This document shows positions 11,625 to 23,509 of a stretch of 64,000 nucleotides of DNA, in pieces. The stretch comes from Tulasnella sp. 424. Its lineage: Eukaryota > Basidiomycota > Agaricomycetes > Cantharellales > Tulasnellaceae. The stretch covers positions 248,001-312,000 of the forward strand of contig WSUB01000022.1 in NCBI GenBank assembly GCA_019633425.1. The letters are read 5' to 3'. The notes below the pieces were generated by a model that ran no database searches, was not told the DNA's origin, and saw nothing but the letters and a program-made list of their open reading frames with translations. A program made the translations under genes and the position numbers. The stretch's first letter is position 1. Each line of letters starts with the position of its first letter.

Positions 11625-13080
11625 ATGGACATCCCAGCCGCTGCACCAGCTCAATTTGCAAATCAAATAGAGGCCGGTTCGTCCTGTCCTGTCCCACCAC
11701 TGCTCTCTTACCTGACCAGCAGCTCTGGATGGTTTACACTCGGGGTTCCGTGAAAACTCACAGATATCCTTCCGCAACCGTCTGCACCGCTGACTTGGAT
11801 AACCTTCGGCGGGGCTCCTCAAGAATCTTCGGCAGACTTTGTCCAATCCATTCAACGTATCGCATTTCAGCAAAACCGGATGAGAGACGATAAATGGGTT
11901 GCCGAGTATGCATCGACCTGTTTCAACGGCGATGCCCTGTTCTGGTTCCTAGAGCTCGAGGAAGAAGTGCAAGAAAGCTAGAAACGCCTCCGACTGGCCC
12001 TTGCCCGTCGTTTTCCCCCACCAAAACTGCAGAAGCGAACTCCATCAGTCTCCCAGCAGCGGTACCACCTGCCACAGCCCCTATCGCTATGTTGACCTTG
12101 AATCCCCGGTCAAATAGAGGCAGAATTGAAATCGTTGGAGAACTAGCGTCAACTTTGGGTTACTTGGCCTTTGATCCGTCCTCAGGCATTTCCATTACCC
12201 CCCCAGAAGACAAGGCGCTTCTTGTCATTCTATCCGACCCAGTTTCATCCGACCCTTGTCACATTCAAATGGTATGTGCTGTCACTACCGTTTTCAAAAG
12301 TGGGTCTAAGTCATGTCATATTACAGGTTGGTCTTCCGGGAGCGTCGGCAGCTTTTCCGTACCTGGGACTTGCGCTGCTCAAATCCCCCGACCAGAACGC
12401 AGATAACTCGATCCCTGGGAAAATATCTATGTGGAATTCGAATGGCGTCATCTACGGCGTACCTATCATCTCAGAAATTTGCAAGCAAGGGCCTTTCTCG
12501 CCGCGCGTGGGTGGCAGTCGTCCAAGATTAGCCACTTGGATGTTATCGAACTGTGGAAGAAGTAAGCACTAGTGTTCGAATTTTACAGAAGATTATTCAA
12601 CTATTTCTTCTCTCCTTCACTCACCCCAAAGGTAGGTCGTCACTGGCACTGTTAAGGAAGTCAGCGACGCCACTTCCCAACTCGAGAGCCACGGGAGCTG
12701 TATGGCGGTATGACGGCAAAAATGAAGACCTTAGCCTAACATGGCTGATGGACAACAGAGGTAAGCAGAATCAAAGGTTCTCACAATAATATTGAGTTTT
12801 CTGAATTGTGCGCCTTACAGAGGAATGTGAGCTCGGAGGTAAATATACAAGTATCCCTCGCAAGTCTAGGAAGAACGATTTAATGATATACAAATAATTT
12901 CAGCTTACGTACATCGGGGTTCAACCGACAGCCTGCACGTGCATCGGATAGACGATGTACGGGCGGCCGGGCAATGTTTAGTTGAAACAAAGGTGGTACA
13001 TCGAGACCGAGCTGATAAAGCTCGAGGCTGGCTTAATGAAAATCTACCTCTGGTAGGATCTCGTCTTCAAAAGTATATAA
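11625..13080 (+). pseudogene. GLP6: Gag-like copy with stop and frameshift in exon 2
   Basis: Exon 1 is 11625-11676. Exon 2 (11764-12271) has TAG at 11979-11981 in place of the conserved Trp of QESW, and its length breaks the frame, with the shift at about 12010-12020 just after RRFP. The remaining exons 12327-12561, 12632-12760, 12821-12838, 12904-12995 and 13057-13080 keep family lengths and phases (GVWRYDGKNEDLSLTW, DSLHVHRIDDVRA, tail DLVFKSI). The damage is confined to the Gag-like exon while the C-terminal exons are clean, which suggests recent loss. Confidence 0.8.
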
Positions 13081-13382
13081 TGCTCCCTGGTTCATCGTCA
13101 TTTCCTCTGGGTCCCAGAGGGCAATTTACTCCTTCGACTCGAGCGCTCCGAGCTCCATCCCAACGATCCCATGTATTCATTCTTTTTCTTTTCTAAGAGT
13201 AAAGTGCTCGGGTAGTTGTTAAGCCTGGAAAGTCATTCGGGTAGCAAGATGTAACTGTAGTTGAGAATTCAATCGTTCCTTATTTGGACATGATGGGTCC
13301 TCTAAGTCCGTGGGCTGAGCGGCCTTCCGGAACGTCGTCGAACTCAGATTCGAATTCATTGCACGAGGCAGCACACCCAGTC
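13081..13382. other. Spacer before GLP7, no gene seen
   Basis: Sequence without family similarity that I can see and without a supported gene. Confidence 0.4.
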
Positions 13383-14878
13383 ATGGATACTCCTGCCGCT
13401 GCCCCAAGCCAGCCCCCTGGGGGGATCCAATCCGGTGAGTCTCTAAACAAGTTTGAGGATGCCCCATAACCCTCGTCCCGAGATGCCAAAGAGTCATCTC
13501 TGATTCGTTGGGCTGCTCCGTTTCCCAGATATTGTTCCACAGTCCTCTTCAGCCATAGCATGGGTCACGTTCGGCGGCTCTCCGGGCGAATCTTCAGGAG
13601 AGTTTATCCAAGCCATTCAGCGAGTCGCTTTCCAGCAAGGACACACTCGAGATGACCGTTGGATCGCCGATTACATCTCGACCTGCTTCAACGGCAATGC
13701 CCTCCATTGGTATTCGAGACTTGACGGCGAAACACAAGAGAGCTGGAGGGAGCTGAGGATCGCTTTATTGGAGCGTTTTCCTGCAACGAGTCCCAGCCCG
13801 GTGCCAACAACGTCAACCGGGCCCCCCAGAACTTCAGCACCTGGGAACTCGAGATCGCCTGGAGCTCGGAACACCACAGTGAATTCAGGGTGTATCGAAA
13901 TCGTTGGTGATAGAACCACCTCTCTAGGATATCTATACCTGGATTCCAACATTGGTGTCGGGATCACCACAAATAAAGCCGGTGCCTTGAAAGTCAATTT
14001 ACCGGCCCAACCATTATCCGAGCCTATCCAGCTTTCCTTGGTACGTAGTGCCCACATATACAAATTACACGTATTGCATTGGTAATCATCATCCAATCTA
14101 GCTCAACCTTCCTTCGAACGGGAACGCAAACTTTCCAAACCTTGGGCTCGCTTTGTTAAAGGGTGCCAATGCCCAACCCGATCAAATCCCTGCAGAGATC
14201 AAAATAGTTAAAGAATGGGTGGATGACGATCTTTATGATGAAGAGGGCGGATACGAGCTGGAGTTGGGGATTCCCAACCCGTCCGTGATGTGTAAAGGTC
14301 GGAAAGGAGTATCCCGCGGTCGCGGTATCGCCATCGCGACATGGACTCTCTCGCTTTGCGGCGATAGTGAGTGGAAGATCCTCTTTCATGGCGTTGTGCT
14401 CCATTAGGCTCATAAACACTCTCTCAGGTAGACCCGGGACTCTATATCGACGAAGAGCTACAACAGCAATCCCTTCCCAGCGTGCAGCCGCTGCGATTTG
14501 GAACTTTGAGAGAAGCACCAACGAGCTCCGAATCAAATGGTTGATGGACGACGACAGTGCGCTTTACCCTACATGTTTCGGTTTTAATTTATCCACTAAA
14601 GCGTCCCTTGTCTAAACAGCCGAATGCGAACTGGGAGGTAAGCCATGGCAGCAGCTACGTTTAAGCCAATCAGCCTGATTTCTCTATACCGCAGGATACG
14701 TCCAGCAAAACTCCCCAACGAATAGTCTTCACGTGCACCGAATAAAGGATATGCAAGAAGCTGGTCGCTTCTTTGAAGAAGATCGAGTGGTATGGCGTTA
14801 CTCATGTGTGATCTCTTCGAAGCGAGGCTAACCGTTCTAAATTGTCTCTAGCGGTTCGTGTTCCAGCCTACTCAGTAG
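13383..14878 (+). CDS. GLP7: Gag-like domain protein, intact divergent copy
   Basis: Exons 13383-13434, 13529-14040, 14102-14366, 14428-14556, 14620-14637, 14695-14789 and 14852-14878 give 365 aa. It starts MDTPAAAPSQPPGG. The Gag-like core is WVTFGGSPGESSGEF, FNGNALHWYSRLDGE and SWRELRIALLERFP. The beta-like part reads SLGYLYLDSNIGVGIT. Exon 3 is the longest of the + strand family (265 nt) and encodes an acidic loop (EWVDDDLYDEEGG). The C-terminal motifs IATWTLSLCG, AAIWNFERSTNELRIKW and SLHVHRIKDMQ are kept, with tail RFVFQPTQ. It converges on COQ6 with only about 75 bases between stop codons. Confidence 0.8.
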
Positions 14879-14953
14879 TTTACAGTTTTGTATGGGCTTG
14901 AGGGTGCATGGTGAATATATTGTCTGAATACGCCTGCGATATCGTCGGCCTCC

Positions 14954-17149
14954 CTACTTCCGCCTAGCTTCCTGAATCAACGCCATCCCAAGATTCCCTA
15001 CTCCTCTCGCAACTGCCTCAACCGAATGAACCGCCCGCGAAACTCCCTCCACGCCAGCAGCAGCGACGTCCCACAAGGGACTGGCATCCGACCCCCGCCC
15101 TGCATTTGATGGCTCCGAAGAACCAGCATTCATCATCAGAACGCTCTTGACTGATTCCAGTTCGTTGATGACTTCGAGTCCGACCGAGCGAGCCCAAACG
15201 ACTGGAGGGAACGACGTGCCGTAAAGTTTGTGCAACTTGTCCGTCGCTGAGAGGAGCTTGTGGTTTTCAAAGTAACGCGCTCGAGGGTAAGGTAGGAGCG
15301 CAGTTCGAGAACCTAATATAGAGAGAGAGACGAAGCGTCGTTAGCACCCTGATGAAGATAATGGGGCGTTGAGGAAGCTGTACCGATATCCGCGCCGAGC
15401 TGAACTGCATTTTCTATGCACTTGGATAAAGCTTGCACGTCGGCCAGGCCCATGTTCAAGCCTTGTCCGGCGAGAGGGTGTACCGTATGCGCTGCATCGC
15501 CAACCAAGGCCGTTCTCGCTCCGGCACCTTCGCCGACGTACACCTCGGCATGGCTCAGTCGGAGAGGGAACCCAGCAACTGAACCAGGTTGGATCGCTGT
15601 AACAAGCGGAGGCATATCCGCTTCTCCGCCGTATCCTCCTACGGCAGCGCTTCCCTCAGCCTCGACGGAGGACAAACTCGACAATGGCGCGATGCCATGA
15701 GAATCCTCCCTCCACCGAATGGTCTCCGCTATCTCCTCTGGAGTCACTTGAGACTTGGTATCCTGCAAAACGTCGTACAAGACTTTCATCGAAACATCTG
15801 GAAGTCGGAAGGCGGCGTTGATCATCTTGCGGAGGACGTCTGGGTGGGCTGCTTTGAGAGCAGCTGCGAGATGAGGTTTTGTGGACCAAACCAGGGAAGC
15901 AGCCGTATCGGAAAGCGGAAGGAAAGCAATGGGTCCTGTTGGAAGGAACCGTTGGTATGCCGTCCGAGGTGTGCCCGGGAAAGGAGGGGAGTGGAACATA
16001 GTCCCGACGACGGCGTGGGTGTCATATGCCCAGCCGTAGGTTCTGATACCAGCATACTTCTTGACCGGAGAGTTGAAGCCATCCGCGCCGACCTAAAGTA
16101 AACGACAGAGTATTAGAGCTCGCATAAGCCACTAGTTCGGGGAACTGACCAAGAGCCTAGCCCGAAGTGTCTTCCCATCCGAAAGTTTCAGCGTCGGCCA
16201 TCCACCGTTGTCCGCTTCCTCCGCCTTGATGCCATCAACTTTGACGTTATCCAAAAGTTTAACGGAAGGGAAGTCACTCAAACGGCGCAAGAGTCCACGT
16301 TGAAGGTTGAGGTTTTCTGTCATATGCGCAATTTGCTGAACTCGGCCTGAACCGGAAAGCGTCCGGAGCTCGGAGGCCGAAAATTCGATTCTCGCATCGG
16401 AAAGCCCATCCCAGACCTTTTAAAAGACCCGGATCAGCTTTCAAAGCCCTTCCCGAGACGGTTTGTGTGAGCGAGCCCACCTGCATATCCTCGAGTTTTG
16501 CAACCCGGCTACCATCCACGTGGGCCCAAGCTCCAATATCTACCGCGACAATAATTCAGAGACACATAGATAGCACCGTACAAGTACCCACCTCGCAAAA
16601 ATGCTTGAGATGCATTGGTTATTGAGCTGACACGATTGGAAAAAGTGGAGTCGGGCTGTGACCAATTGCGCACTCGGGATAAATCACCCGCTTCTATTAA
16701 CGCGATGGAANNNNNNNNNNNNNNNNNNNNNNNNNNNNNNNNNNNNNNNNNNNNNNNNNNNNNNNNNNNNNNNNNNNNNNNNNNNNNNNNNNNNNNNNNN
16801 NNNNNNACACGATTGGAAAAAGTGGAGTCGGGCTGTGACCAATTGCGCACTCGGGATAAATCACCCGCTTCTATTAACGCGATGGAAGTAGTGTCAAGGA
16901 TAGGCTGTGACGATGCTGAGCAAATTTATTCTTCAGAGACATGCTAGTGAAGAATACGCAGTACTTCATACCGAGAGCAGTTGCAAGGGCAAGGCCGGCG
17001 GGTCCGCCTCCAACAATGACGACATCAAATTCTTCGGCCGGGGAGGGAACTTCAGTGGCAAATGAGCGTGAGTTCCATGCGCTGGGTTTTGAGATTGCAA
17101 GAACTCTTCCTGCGTGTCGTCGACAACTTGGTCCCAACATGAGGGCCAT
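14954..17149 (-). CDS. COQ6: Ubiquinone biosynthesis FAD monooxygenase COQ6, spanning a false gap
   Basis: COQ6 hydroxylates the benzoquinone ring of coenzyme Q precursors in mitochondria. Exons (5' to 3') are 17149-16972, 16915-16592, 16539-16481, 16416-16150, 16092-15384 and 15312-14954. Exon 1 gives a short presequence rich in Arg and Ser, then the FAD-binding VVIVGGGPAGLALATAL. Later come IALIEAGDLSRV, MTENLNLQ and the GDAAHTVHPLAGQGLNMGL motif of flavoprotein hydroxylases. Exon 2 holds 96 N and an 81-base duplication; if those 177 bases are collapsed, exon 2 is 147 nt and the gene codes for 572 aa without a stop. The start ATG at 17149 is the first in frame after the GLP8 spacer; Met four codons on is an alternative. 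Confidence 0.9.
16630..16887. other. Assembly gap (N 16711-16806) flanked by an 81-base exact duplication
   Basis: The 81 bases at 16630-16710 recur exactly at 16807-16887, directly on either side of the N run. Flank plus N is 177 bases. The COQ6 duplicate near 21565-21650 runs through this point without any interruption, so this is an unmerged contig overlap and not missing sequence. Confidence 0.93.
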
Positions 17150-17396
17150 GGGTGAATTTGGGGTTTGGTTCAAACGAAACAGGCACGTGACCTTCAGGGT
17201 CTTGCCACCCCAAAACCGATCGAAAAGACTATTTACGTAACAAAGCAAGCAGCATGGTCGGAAAACCACGTGAGAAGACTGAATGAATGAAAGGAACTCG
17301 TGCATCGCGTTACAATCGAGATATATAGGCTGGGCACAAACGGACACAGAACGGCAATCAGAACGCCGAAGGGGAACGGGGACTTGATTTTGATGC

Positions 17397-18827
17397 CTAG
17401 ATGGGGGTAAAGAACAGTCTCTAAAATCATTTACATGTCAGCGCGTGTGCGCTTCCGGTTTGAACCTCGACTTACAGCCTTGTCATCCCACCCACCGGAC
17501 CGGGCCTGGACATCACGCCCTCTGTGCATGTGTAACTTGGGCTTTTGGCTATAAGTGTCGTCTACGAATGCTAAATGCAATTCTGGTTCTAAGCGAGTGC
17601 ATGGATGTCTTAGGTTGACCACATACTCTCGAGATCGTGTAGAGCTGATATAGAAGGGCAGAAACCAGGATTTGTCTTACGTCCGAAGATAATAAAATTA
17701 AACACTTACTGCCATCCGTCATGCGCCAAGTTGTACCGAGTTCTAAAGTGATAGGGTCAAAGGTCCACGCAAACACGGCTGACGCAGGAACCGATGGCTC
17801 GCGTACGGTCCGCGCGCGCCAAGGTCCAGGTGGATCTGCGGTGCGTTAGCTTCGTAATATATACGTCTCAGAATGATAGCAAATGAGTTACCTTGTGAAC
17901 ACGGACTAATATACCAGGTCGCGAGTGGATGGACCGGTTTCCCGGACGTGGACCATTGCGGGATACCGCACAAACTAGAGGGAATTGGCTCGTCCGCACC
18001 CCCTGGGTTTGATGAATATGGAGCCCCAGGGTGCACAGTGTCAGGATCTGTTCCTAGCCGTCGGTGGAGAGATAGTCCTAGATAAGGCATGTGAGCAATC
18101 GAAGCTCTGACGTTTTCTGGACCCTCCTGCCAACACCGATAATGAGTTGAGGAGGAGAAAACTACAACTAAATTAAAAACAGAGGGACTGACAATAGATG
18201 TTTGACACGGTGCTGCTCGGTTTAGCTGCTGAGGACGACCGACGACCAGAGCAAGTGCAGCGTCCGTTTGAATGATACACATTCCTGCCGCGTCTAGGGT
18301 GACATAACCGAGGAATTGTCCATTATCGACTTCCACTTTAATAACTCCAAGTGAAATGTTGTTTGAAGTAGGAGGCAGTGAATGCGGAGAGGTCGTGGTG
18401 GGGGCTGGTGCAGGTATATTTGCAGGATGGACACCGCTGTTGGCACTGGACATCCTTCCGGAATGAATGGGCCATCGTTGAATCAGACTAGCACGAAGCC
18501 TACGCCAACTTGCCTGGGTTTCCTCATCGAGGCCAATATACCACTCGAGAGCCTCCCCGGAGAAGCAGGTAGCTGCAAAGTCGGCCACCCATTCATCATC
18601 CCGCTGCATCCTTTGCTGAAAGGCTGTCCGTTGAACGTTTTGCACAAATTCATGAACCGATAAACCTTGCGTGCCATCGAATGAAAGCCATGACACGGAT
18701 TCGGAAGTGGCAATCGCTGTTTGAACTGGGAGAGGTTAGTCTTGATCGAGGACTGAGCACAAAAGGGCATACCACTAGGATCTGATACAATATCCGACTG
18801 TTCAGATTCATTAGCAACATCAGCCAT
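17397..18827 (-). CDS. GLP8: Gag-like domain protein, intact, minus-strand subgroup
   Basis: Exons (5' to 3') are 18827-18773, 18716-18193, 18126-17892, 17835-17710, 17644-17627, 17570-17476 and 17420-17397, for 358 aa. It starts MADVANESEQSDIVSD, an acidic head unlike the MDIPAA head of the + strand group. The Gag-like core is WLSFDGTQGLSVHEF, FSGEALEWYIGLDEE and SWRRLRASLIQRWP. The C-terminal region has LGYVTLDAAGMCIIQ, LATWYISPCS, VFAWTFDPITLELGTTW and PKLHMHRGRDVQ, ending RLFFTPI. Exon 5 is again 18 nt (TLHDLE). Motif order and intron phases equal those of the + strand group, so both groups are one family. Confidence 0.8.
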
Positions 18828-19206
18828 CGAGTCTGTTCTGTATCCTGGGGATGGCGTGTGCTGTAAAGGGGGTTACGACTGTGGATAATGGGCCACGGAG
18901 ATAAGGGACGGTTCCCCCGGTTCCGTGAGAGGCAATAACGCGGCCCTCCGACGAACCTTATGAACTGTCTTGCAATTTGGGGAGGCCGGTATCTCGGGGT
19001 TCTTGATGCCGTATGAGATGTCATATACAGGATGTCGTGCGTCGTGTTCGAGCAACGTCACAAAGCAAGCAGCACGGTCAACCAAACGATTTGGAAGGCT
19101 GGATGAGTGGCATCATGCATAGCGTTACAACTGCGAAAAGCTGCACACAACCAGAGATAGAATAGTGATATGGGTGATAAAAGGGACCCGGACCTGGTTC
19201 TGATAC
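18828..19206. other. Spacer between GLP8 and GLP9
   Basis: No gene seen. Part of it (GTCACAAAGCAAGCAGCACGG near 19060) resembles the region upstream of COQ6 near 17235, a sign of shared duplication history. Confidence 0.5.
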
Positions 19207-20627
19207 CTAGATAGGGGTAAAGTAAAGAGTCTGAATTTATTCACATGTCAGCGCGCGCCGCGCTTCCCATTTGGGCCTTGACTCACAACCCTCGTATCAC
19301 ACAAACGGTAGCCCCTGCTGTATTTGTTCTCTTTCAGAACCCAGACATCATGTCGCCTGTGCATGTGCAACTTGGGATCCTTTCCAGTGCCGTCTACATA
19401 CGCTAAATACAAATTTCATGTTAGTATGCGCATGGGTGTCCAGTTATAGGTAGACCACATACCCGCAAGGTCGCAAAGCGCTGGTAGAGAACTCGCGTTT
19501 GTCTGACGTCTAGAATAGTTGAAAGTGACCACTTACTGCTGTCCGGCATGACCCAAGTTGTAGTGAGCTCCAGAGTGATAGGGTCAAGCATCCACCCAAA
19601 CACGGCTGCAGCAGGAACGGATGGCTCTAGTGAGGTCCGCTTGCGCCACGGTCCGGGTGGATCTGGGACGTGTTAGCTTCATAATATGTATATATATTTC
19701 CAAATAACTTGCCTTTCGAACACGGACTGATGTACCATGTGGCGAGTGGGTGAACTCCTTCCGGGTTACGTGGAGGATGGCATAAACCAGAAAAATGTGA
19801 GGCCCCTGCATAGATGGAATTCCCATGTGCTTCATACGGAATCTCGGAGGACACGATGTCAGGATCTTCTCCAAGCTGACGGAGGAGAGATAGTCCCAGA
19901 TAAGGCATGTGGGAAATCGAATCTTTGACGGCTTCGGGACCCTCCTGCCGACGCCGTGTAGCGAGTGGTCAGAAAAGTAAAATAAAAACCGAGGGGCTCA
20001 CTATAGATATTCGACACGGGTTTTTCGGATGTACCTGCTGAGGACGACCGACGACCAGAGCAAGTGCAGCCTCCTTCTGAATGATGCACGCCCCTGCCGC
20101 GTCTAAGGCAACATAACCGAGGAAGTTCGAGCCAAAATCTTCTTGTACTTTAATAATACCAAGTGAAGCGCTGCTTGAAGTATGGGGTAGTGAATATGGT
20201 GGGATCGTGGCGGGCGCTGGTGCGGGTATATTTGCAGGATCGACATCGGTGGACGTCCCCCCGGACTTAATGGGCCATTGTTGAGTTAGACCTGCCCGAA
20301 GCCTACGCCAGCTAGTCTGGGTTTCCTCATCTAAGCCAATATACCAGTCCAGAGCCTCCCCTGAGAAGCAGGTGGCTGCAAAGTCGGCCACCCATTCATC
20401 ATCCCGCTGCTTCCCTTGCTGGAAGGCCGTTCTTTGAACTTTTTGCACAAATTCATGGCTCGATAAACCTTTCTTCCCTTCAAACGAAACCCATGACATG
20501 GATTCGAGAGTGGCAATTTCTGTGTGAACTTGGGGAGGTTAGCCTTGATCGAGGTCTGAACGCGGAAGAGCGTACTAGCGTCTGATACAACATCAGACTG
20601 TTCAGCCTCTTTTGGAGCCTCAGCCAT
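19207..20627 (-). CDS. GLP9: Gag-like domain protein, intact, with a GC-AG intron
   Basis: Exons (5' to 3') are 20627-20576, 20519-20002, 19944-19713, 19662-19537, 19480-19463, 19402-19287 and 19230-19207, for 361 aa. The head is MAEAPKEAEQSDVVSD. The core motifs are WVSFEGKKGLSSHEF, SGEALDWYIGLDEE and SWRRLRAGLTQQWP. Then follow LGYVALDAAGACIIQ, LATWYISPCSK, VFGWMLDPITLELTTTW and PKLHMHRRHDV, ending TLYFTPI. Intron 3 begins GCAAGT where paralogues have GTAA, a regular GC-AG splice donor. Exon 6 is longer (116 nt), adding residues near the C-terminus. Function unknown. Confidence 0.8.
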
Positions 20628-21061
20628 TGAGCTCGTTCTGTACTTTGAGATGTCGTGTGTTGCGGTTGTAGTATGCGACCCCCTCGCACCAGAAGCGGAC
20701 GGAGATAAGGGAGCGGTTCTTCCGTGAGTGGCAATTACGAGGTCCTCCTTCTCCGGAACTCATGGCCTGTTTTAGGGAGGCCGGTAATCTAAGGACAGTG
20801 CTTCGCTATCTGCGGATGCTATATCCTTGGTTTTATATGCCGCGAGCATCCATTCCAGAGGGCTGGGACTGGAGTGCACGGGCTCGGTCACGCCGACGTG
20901 CGCCCTCTGGGTGACGAACGCGGTTTAGGGAGCAGAGCTTCACTTAGGTCCCTGTGCATCTCCTACAGCACCATCTAATTTTCACCCGGAATACCGTGAT
21001 GAAGGGAGTGAATAAATTGATCCTAGACACAACTTCCAGATTCTACAAACGGCTTAACTAG
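20628..21061. other. Spacer upstream of GLP9, no gene seen
   Basis: Holds the GLP9 upstream region. The part from about 20820 resembles 23770-23955 downstream of GLP11 (TGAATAAATTGATCCT shared), so it is the 3' flank of a GLP11-type gene. Confidence 0.5.
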
Positions 21062-21395
21062 TTATAGACCTTTGAAGTAAAACATCTGAAAAGTGGAAGT
21101 GAGACTTGGTAGATTGATGCAGGACCTCGTCGACATACCACCCTCTGCTCTAAGGCCAGCTCATGCGGGCATTATGCAACATCCCGAAGCCGATGCAAGA
21201 TGCCGAGCCTTTGTGTACGTATGCTGGCAGAGAAACAGGAATCATTTGACAACCCTTGATCCCAGCCTAATATCTCACCTCCAAGCTTTGACTCGACTAT
21301 ATCGGGAAGCAAAATCAGCCCGGAAGAAGAGAAGGTTTGAGGCAGCGAGCGTACTCCCGTCATCGGATAGCCAGATCAACAGCCCATTTCGAGAC
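21062..21395 (-). pseudogene. GLP 3' fragment (exons 4-7) of the GLP11 type
   Basis: On the minus strand this matches GLP11: last exon 21085-21062 (MFYFKGL then stop), exon 6 at about 21228-21130, the 18-nt exon 5 at about 21303-21286 and the end of exon 4 (LSDDG). Similarity stops abruptly near 21395, where sequence matching COQ6 begins. The gene's 5' part is missing. Confidence 0.8.
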
Positions 21396-21900
21396 AACTT
21401 GCGTGAACGATCCTACCTGTATATCTTCGAGCTGTGCAACTCGGCCACCATCCACGTGGGCCCAAGCTCCAATATCTACCGCGACAATCATTCAGAGACG
21501 CACAAACAGCACCGTACAGGCACTCACCTCGTAGAAAAGCTTGAGATGTATTGGTTATTGAGCTGACCCGATTGGAAAAAGTGGAGTCGGGCTGTGACCA
21601 ATTGCGCACTCGGGATAAATCACCCGCTTCTATTAACGCGATGGAAGTACTGTCAAGGATATGCTGAGCAAATTTATTCTTCAGAGACACGCTAGTGAAG
21701 AATACGCAGTGCTTCATACCGAGAGCAGTCGCAAGGGCAAGGCCAGCGGGTCCCCCTCCAACAATGACGACATCAAATTCTTCGACCGTGGAGGGAACTT
21801 CAGTGGCAAATGAGCGTGAGTTCCATGTGCTGAGTGTTGAGATTGCAAGAACTCTTCCTGCGTGCTGTCGACAACTTGGTCCCAACATGAGGGCCATGGG
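21396..21900 (-). pseudogene. COQ6 5' fragment, duplicated and broken
   Basis: Duplicate of COQ6 from the start codon (here 21897) through about exon 3, about 90 percent alike by eye. It keeps the presequence, VVIVGGGPAGLALATAL and DSTFSNRVSSIT. Exon 2 lost about 11 bases after the acceptor (the ATCGTCACAGCC stretch of COQ6 is missing), which shifts the frame into TGA, and the gene ends at the junction near 21400. It lies upstream of GLP10's 3' end just as COQ6 lies next to GLP8, so COQ6-GLP8 and this fragment with GLP10 are duplicates of one segment. Confidence 0.88.
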
Positions 21901-22085
21901 TGAATTTGGGGTTTGGTTCAAACGAAACAGCCACGTGACCTTCAGGGGTTTGCCACCCCAAAACCGATCGAAAAGACTAGATACGTAACAAAGAAGCAGC
22001 ATTTTATGACTAAAAGTATTTATACAAGATAATCTGGGCACAAAGGGATACAAAACAGCAGTCGCGACGGACTTGGCTCTGATGC

Positions 22086-23509
22086 CTATATGGGGGTAAA
22101 GTACAGCCTCTAAAATTATTTATGTGTCAACGTGTGTGGCGCTTCCGGTTTAAACCTCGACTCACAACCCTGATATCATCCCAATTGTTCCCGAACGGGA
22201 TATCACACCCTCTGTGCATGTGCAACTTGGAATTTCTGTTAGTGTTGTCTACATATGCTAAATGCATTTATGGTGTAAGCGACTGCACGGGTGTGTCAGG
22301 TAGACCACATACGCTCAAGGTCGTGTAGAGCTAGTATAAAAGCGGAGAAACCAGGATTTGTCTGACGTCCAGCATATTAAAACTAAACACTTACTGCCAT
22401 CCGGCATGAGCCAGGTTGTACCGATCTCCAAAGTGCTAGGGTCAAGAGTCCACGCAAACACGGCTGACGCGGGAACAGATGGCTCCAGTGAGGTCCGCGT
22501 GCGCCAAGGTCCAGGTGGATCTGGGGTGGGTTAGCTTAGTAATATATACGTCTCAGATTAATATCAAATGAATTACCTTTTGGACACAGACTGATGTACC
22601 ATGTCGCGAGTGGATAGCCCGGTTTCGGGTACCGGTTTCTCCGGATACAGCACATACCGGAGGGAATTGGGTTCGCTAAATGCCGTCCGTCTGACGCATA
22701 CGGAATTTCAGAGTGTACAGTGTCAGGATCTTTTCCTAGCGGTCGGAGGAGAGATAGTCCTAGATAAGGCGTCTGGGCAATTGAACCTTTGAAGTCTTCC
22801 GGACCCTCCTGCCAACACCGTTAACGAGTTGGCGGCAAAAAATAAAGAGCTAAAAAAAAATTAGAGGGGCTCACAATAGACATGTGACACGGCGTTGCTG
22901 CGTTTAGCTGTACAGGACGACCGACGACCAGAGCAAGTGCAGCGTCCTGCTGAATGATACATGTTCCTTCCGCGTCGAAAGTGACATAACCGAGGGATGT
23001 TTCACCACCATCCCATTGCACTTTAATACTGCCAAGTGAAACTTTGCTTGAAGTACGAGGTAGTGAGTGCAGTGGCGCCGTGGCGGGAGCTGATGCAGGT
23101 GTATGTGCGGGATCGACCTTGGTGTTACCGTTGGGTGTCTTCCCACACTCGATGGGCCATTGATGAATCAGACCGGCCCGAAGCTTACGCCAGCTTGTCT
23201 GAGTTTCCTCATCCAGGCCAATATACCACTCCAGAGCCTCTCCAGAGAAGCAGGTAGCTGCGAAGTCGGCTACCCAATCATCGTCCCGCTGCTTTCCTTG
23301 CTGAAAGGCTATCCGTTGAACCTTTTGTACGAAGTCATGGCTCGACAGATCCTTCTTCCCATAGAATGAAAGCCACGAAACGGATTCGGGAGTGGCAAGT
23401 TCTGTTTTAACCGGGAGAAGTTAGGCTTGATCGAGATCTGAGCGCGGAAGGGCGTACTAGGATCTAATACAACATCAGACTGTTCAGATTCGTTAGGAGC
23501 TTCAGACAT
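22086..23509 (-). CDS. GLP10: Gag-like domain protein, intact
   Basis: Exons (5' to 3') are 23509-23458, 23401-22875, 22808-22577, 22520-22395, 22330-22313, 22257-22166 and 22109-22086, for 356 aa. The head is MSEAPNESEQSDVVLD. The core motifs are WLSFYGKKDLSSHDF, SGEALEWYIGLDEE and SWRKLRAGLIHQWP. Later come LGYVTFDAEGTCIIQ, LATWYISVCPK, VFAWTLDPSTLEIGTTW and SKLHMHRGCDI, ending RLYFTPI. Exon 2 is open over its full length, although it contains no internal ATG before the beta-like part. It is the duplicate of GLP8 that moved with the COQ6 fragment. Confidence 0.78.

Noticed and set aside
1951..14878. Array read as a degenerate LTR retrotransposon cluster because of the Gag-like domain
   Set aside because: There are conserved introns, individual promoters, no LTRs, no pol domains and no target duplications around the units.
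16711..16806. Missing COQ6 exon in the N run
   Set aside because: The identical flanks and the continuous duplicate copy show that nothing is missing.
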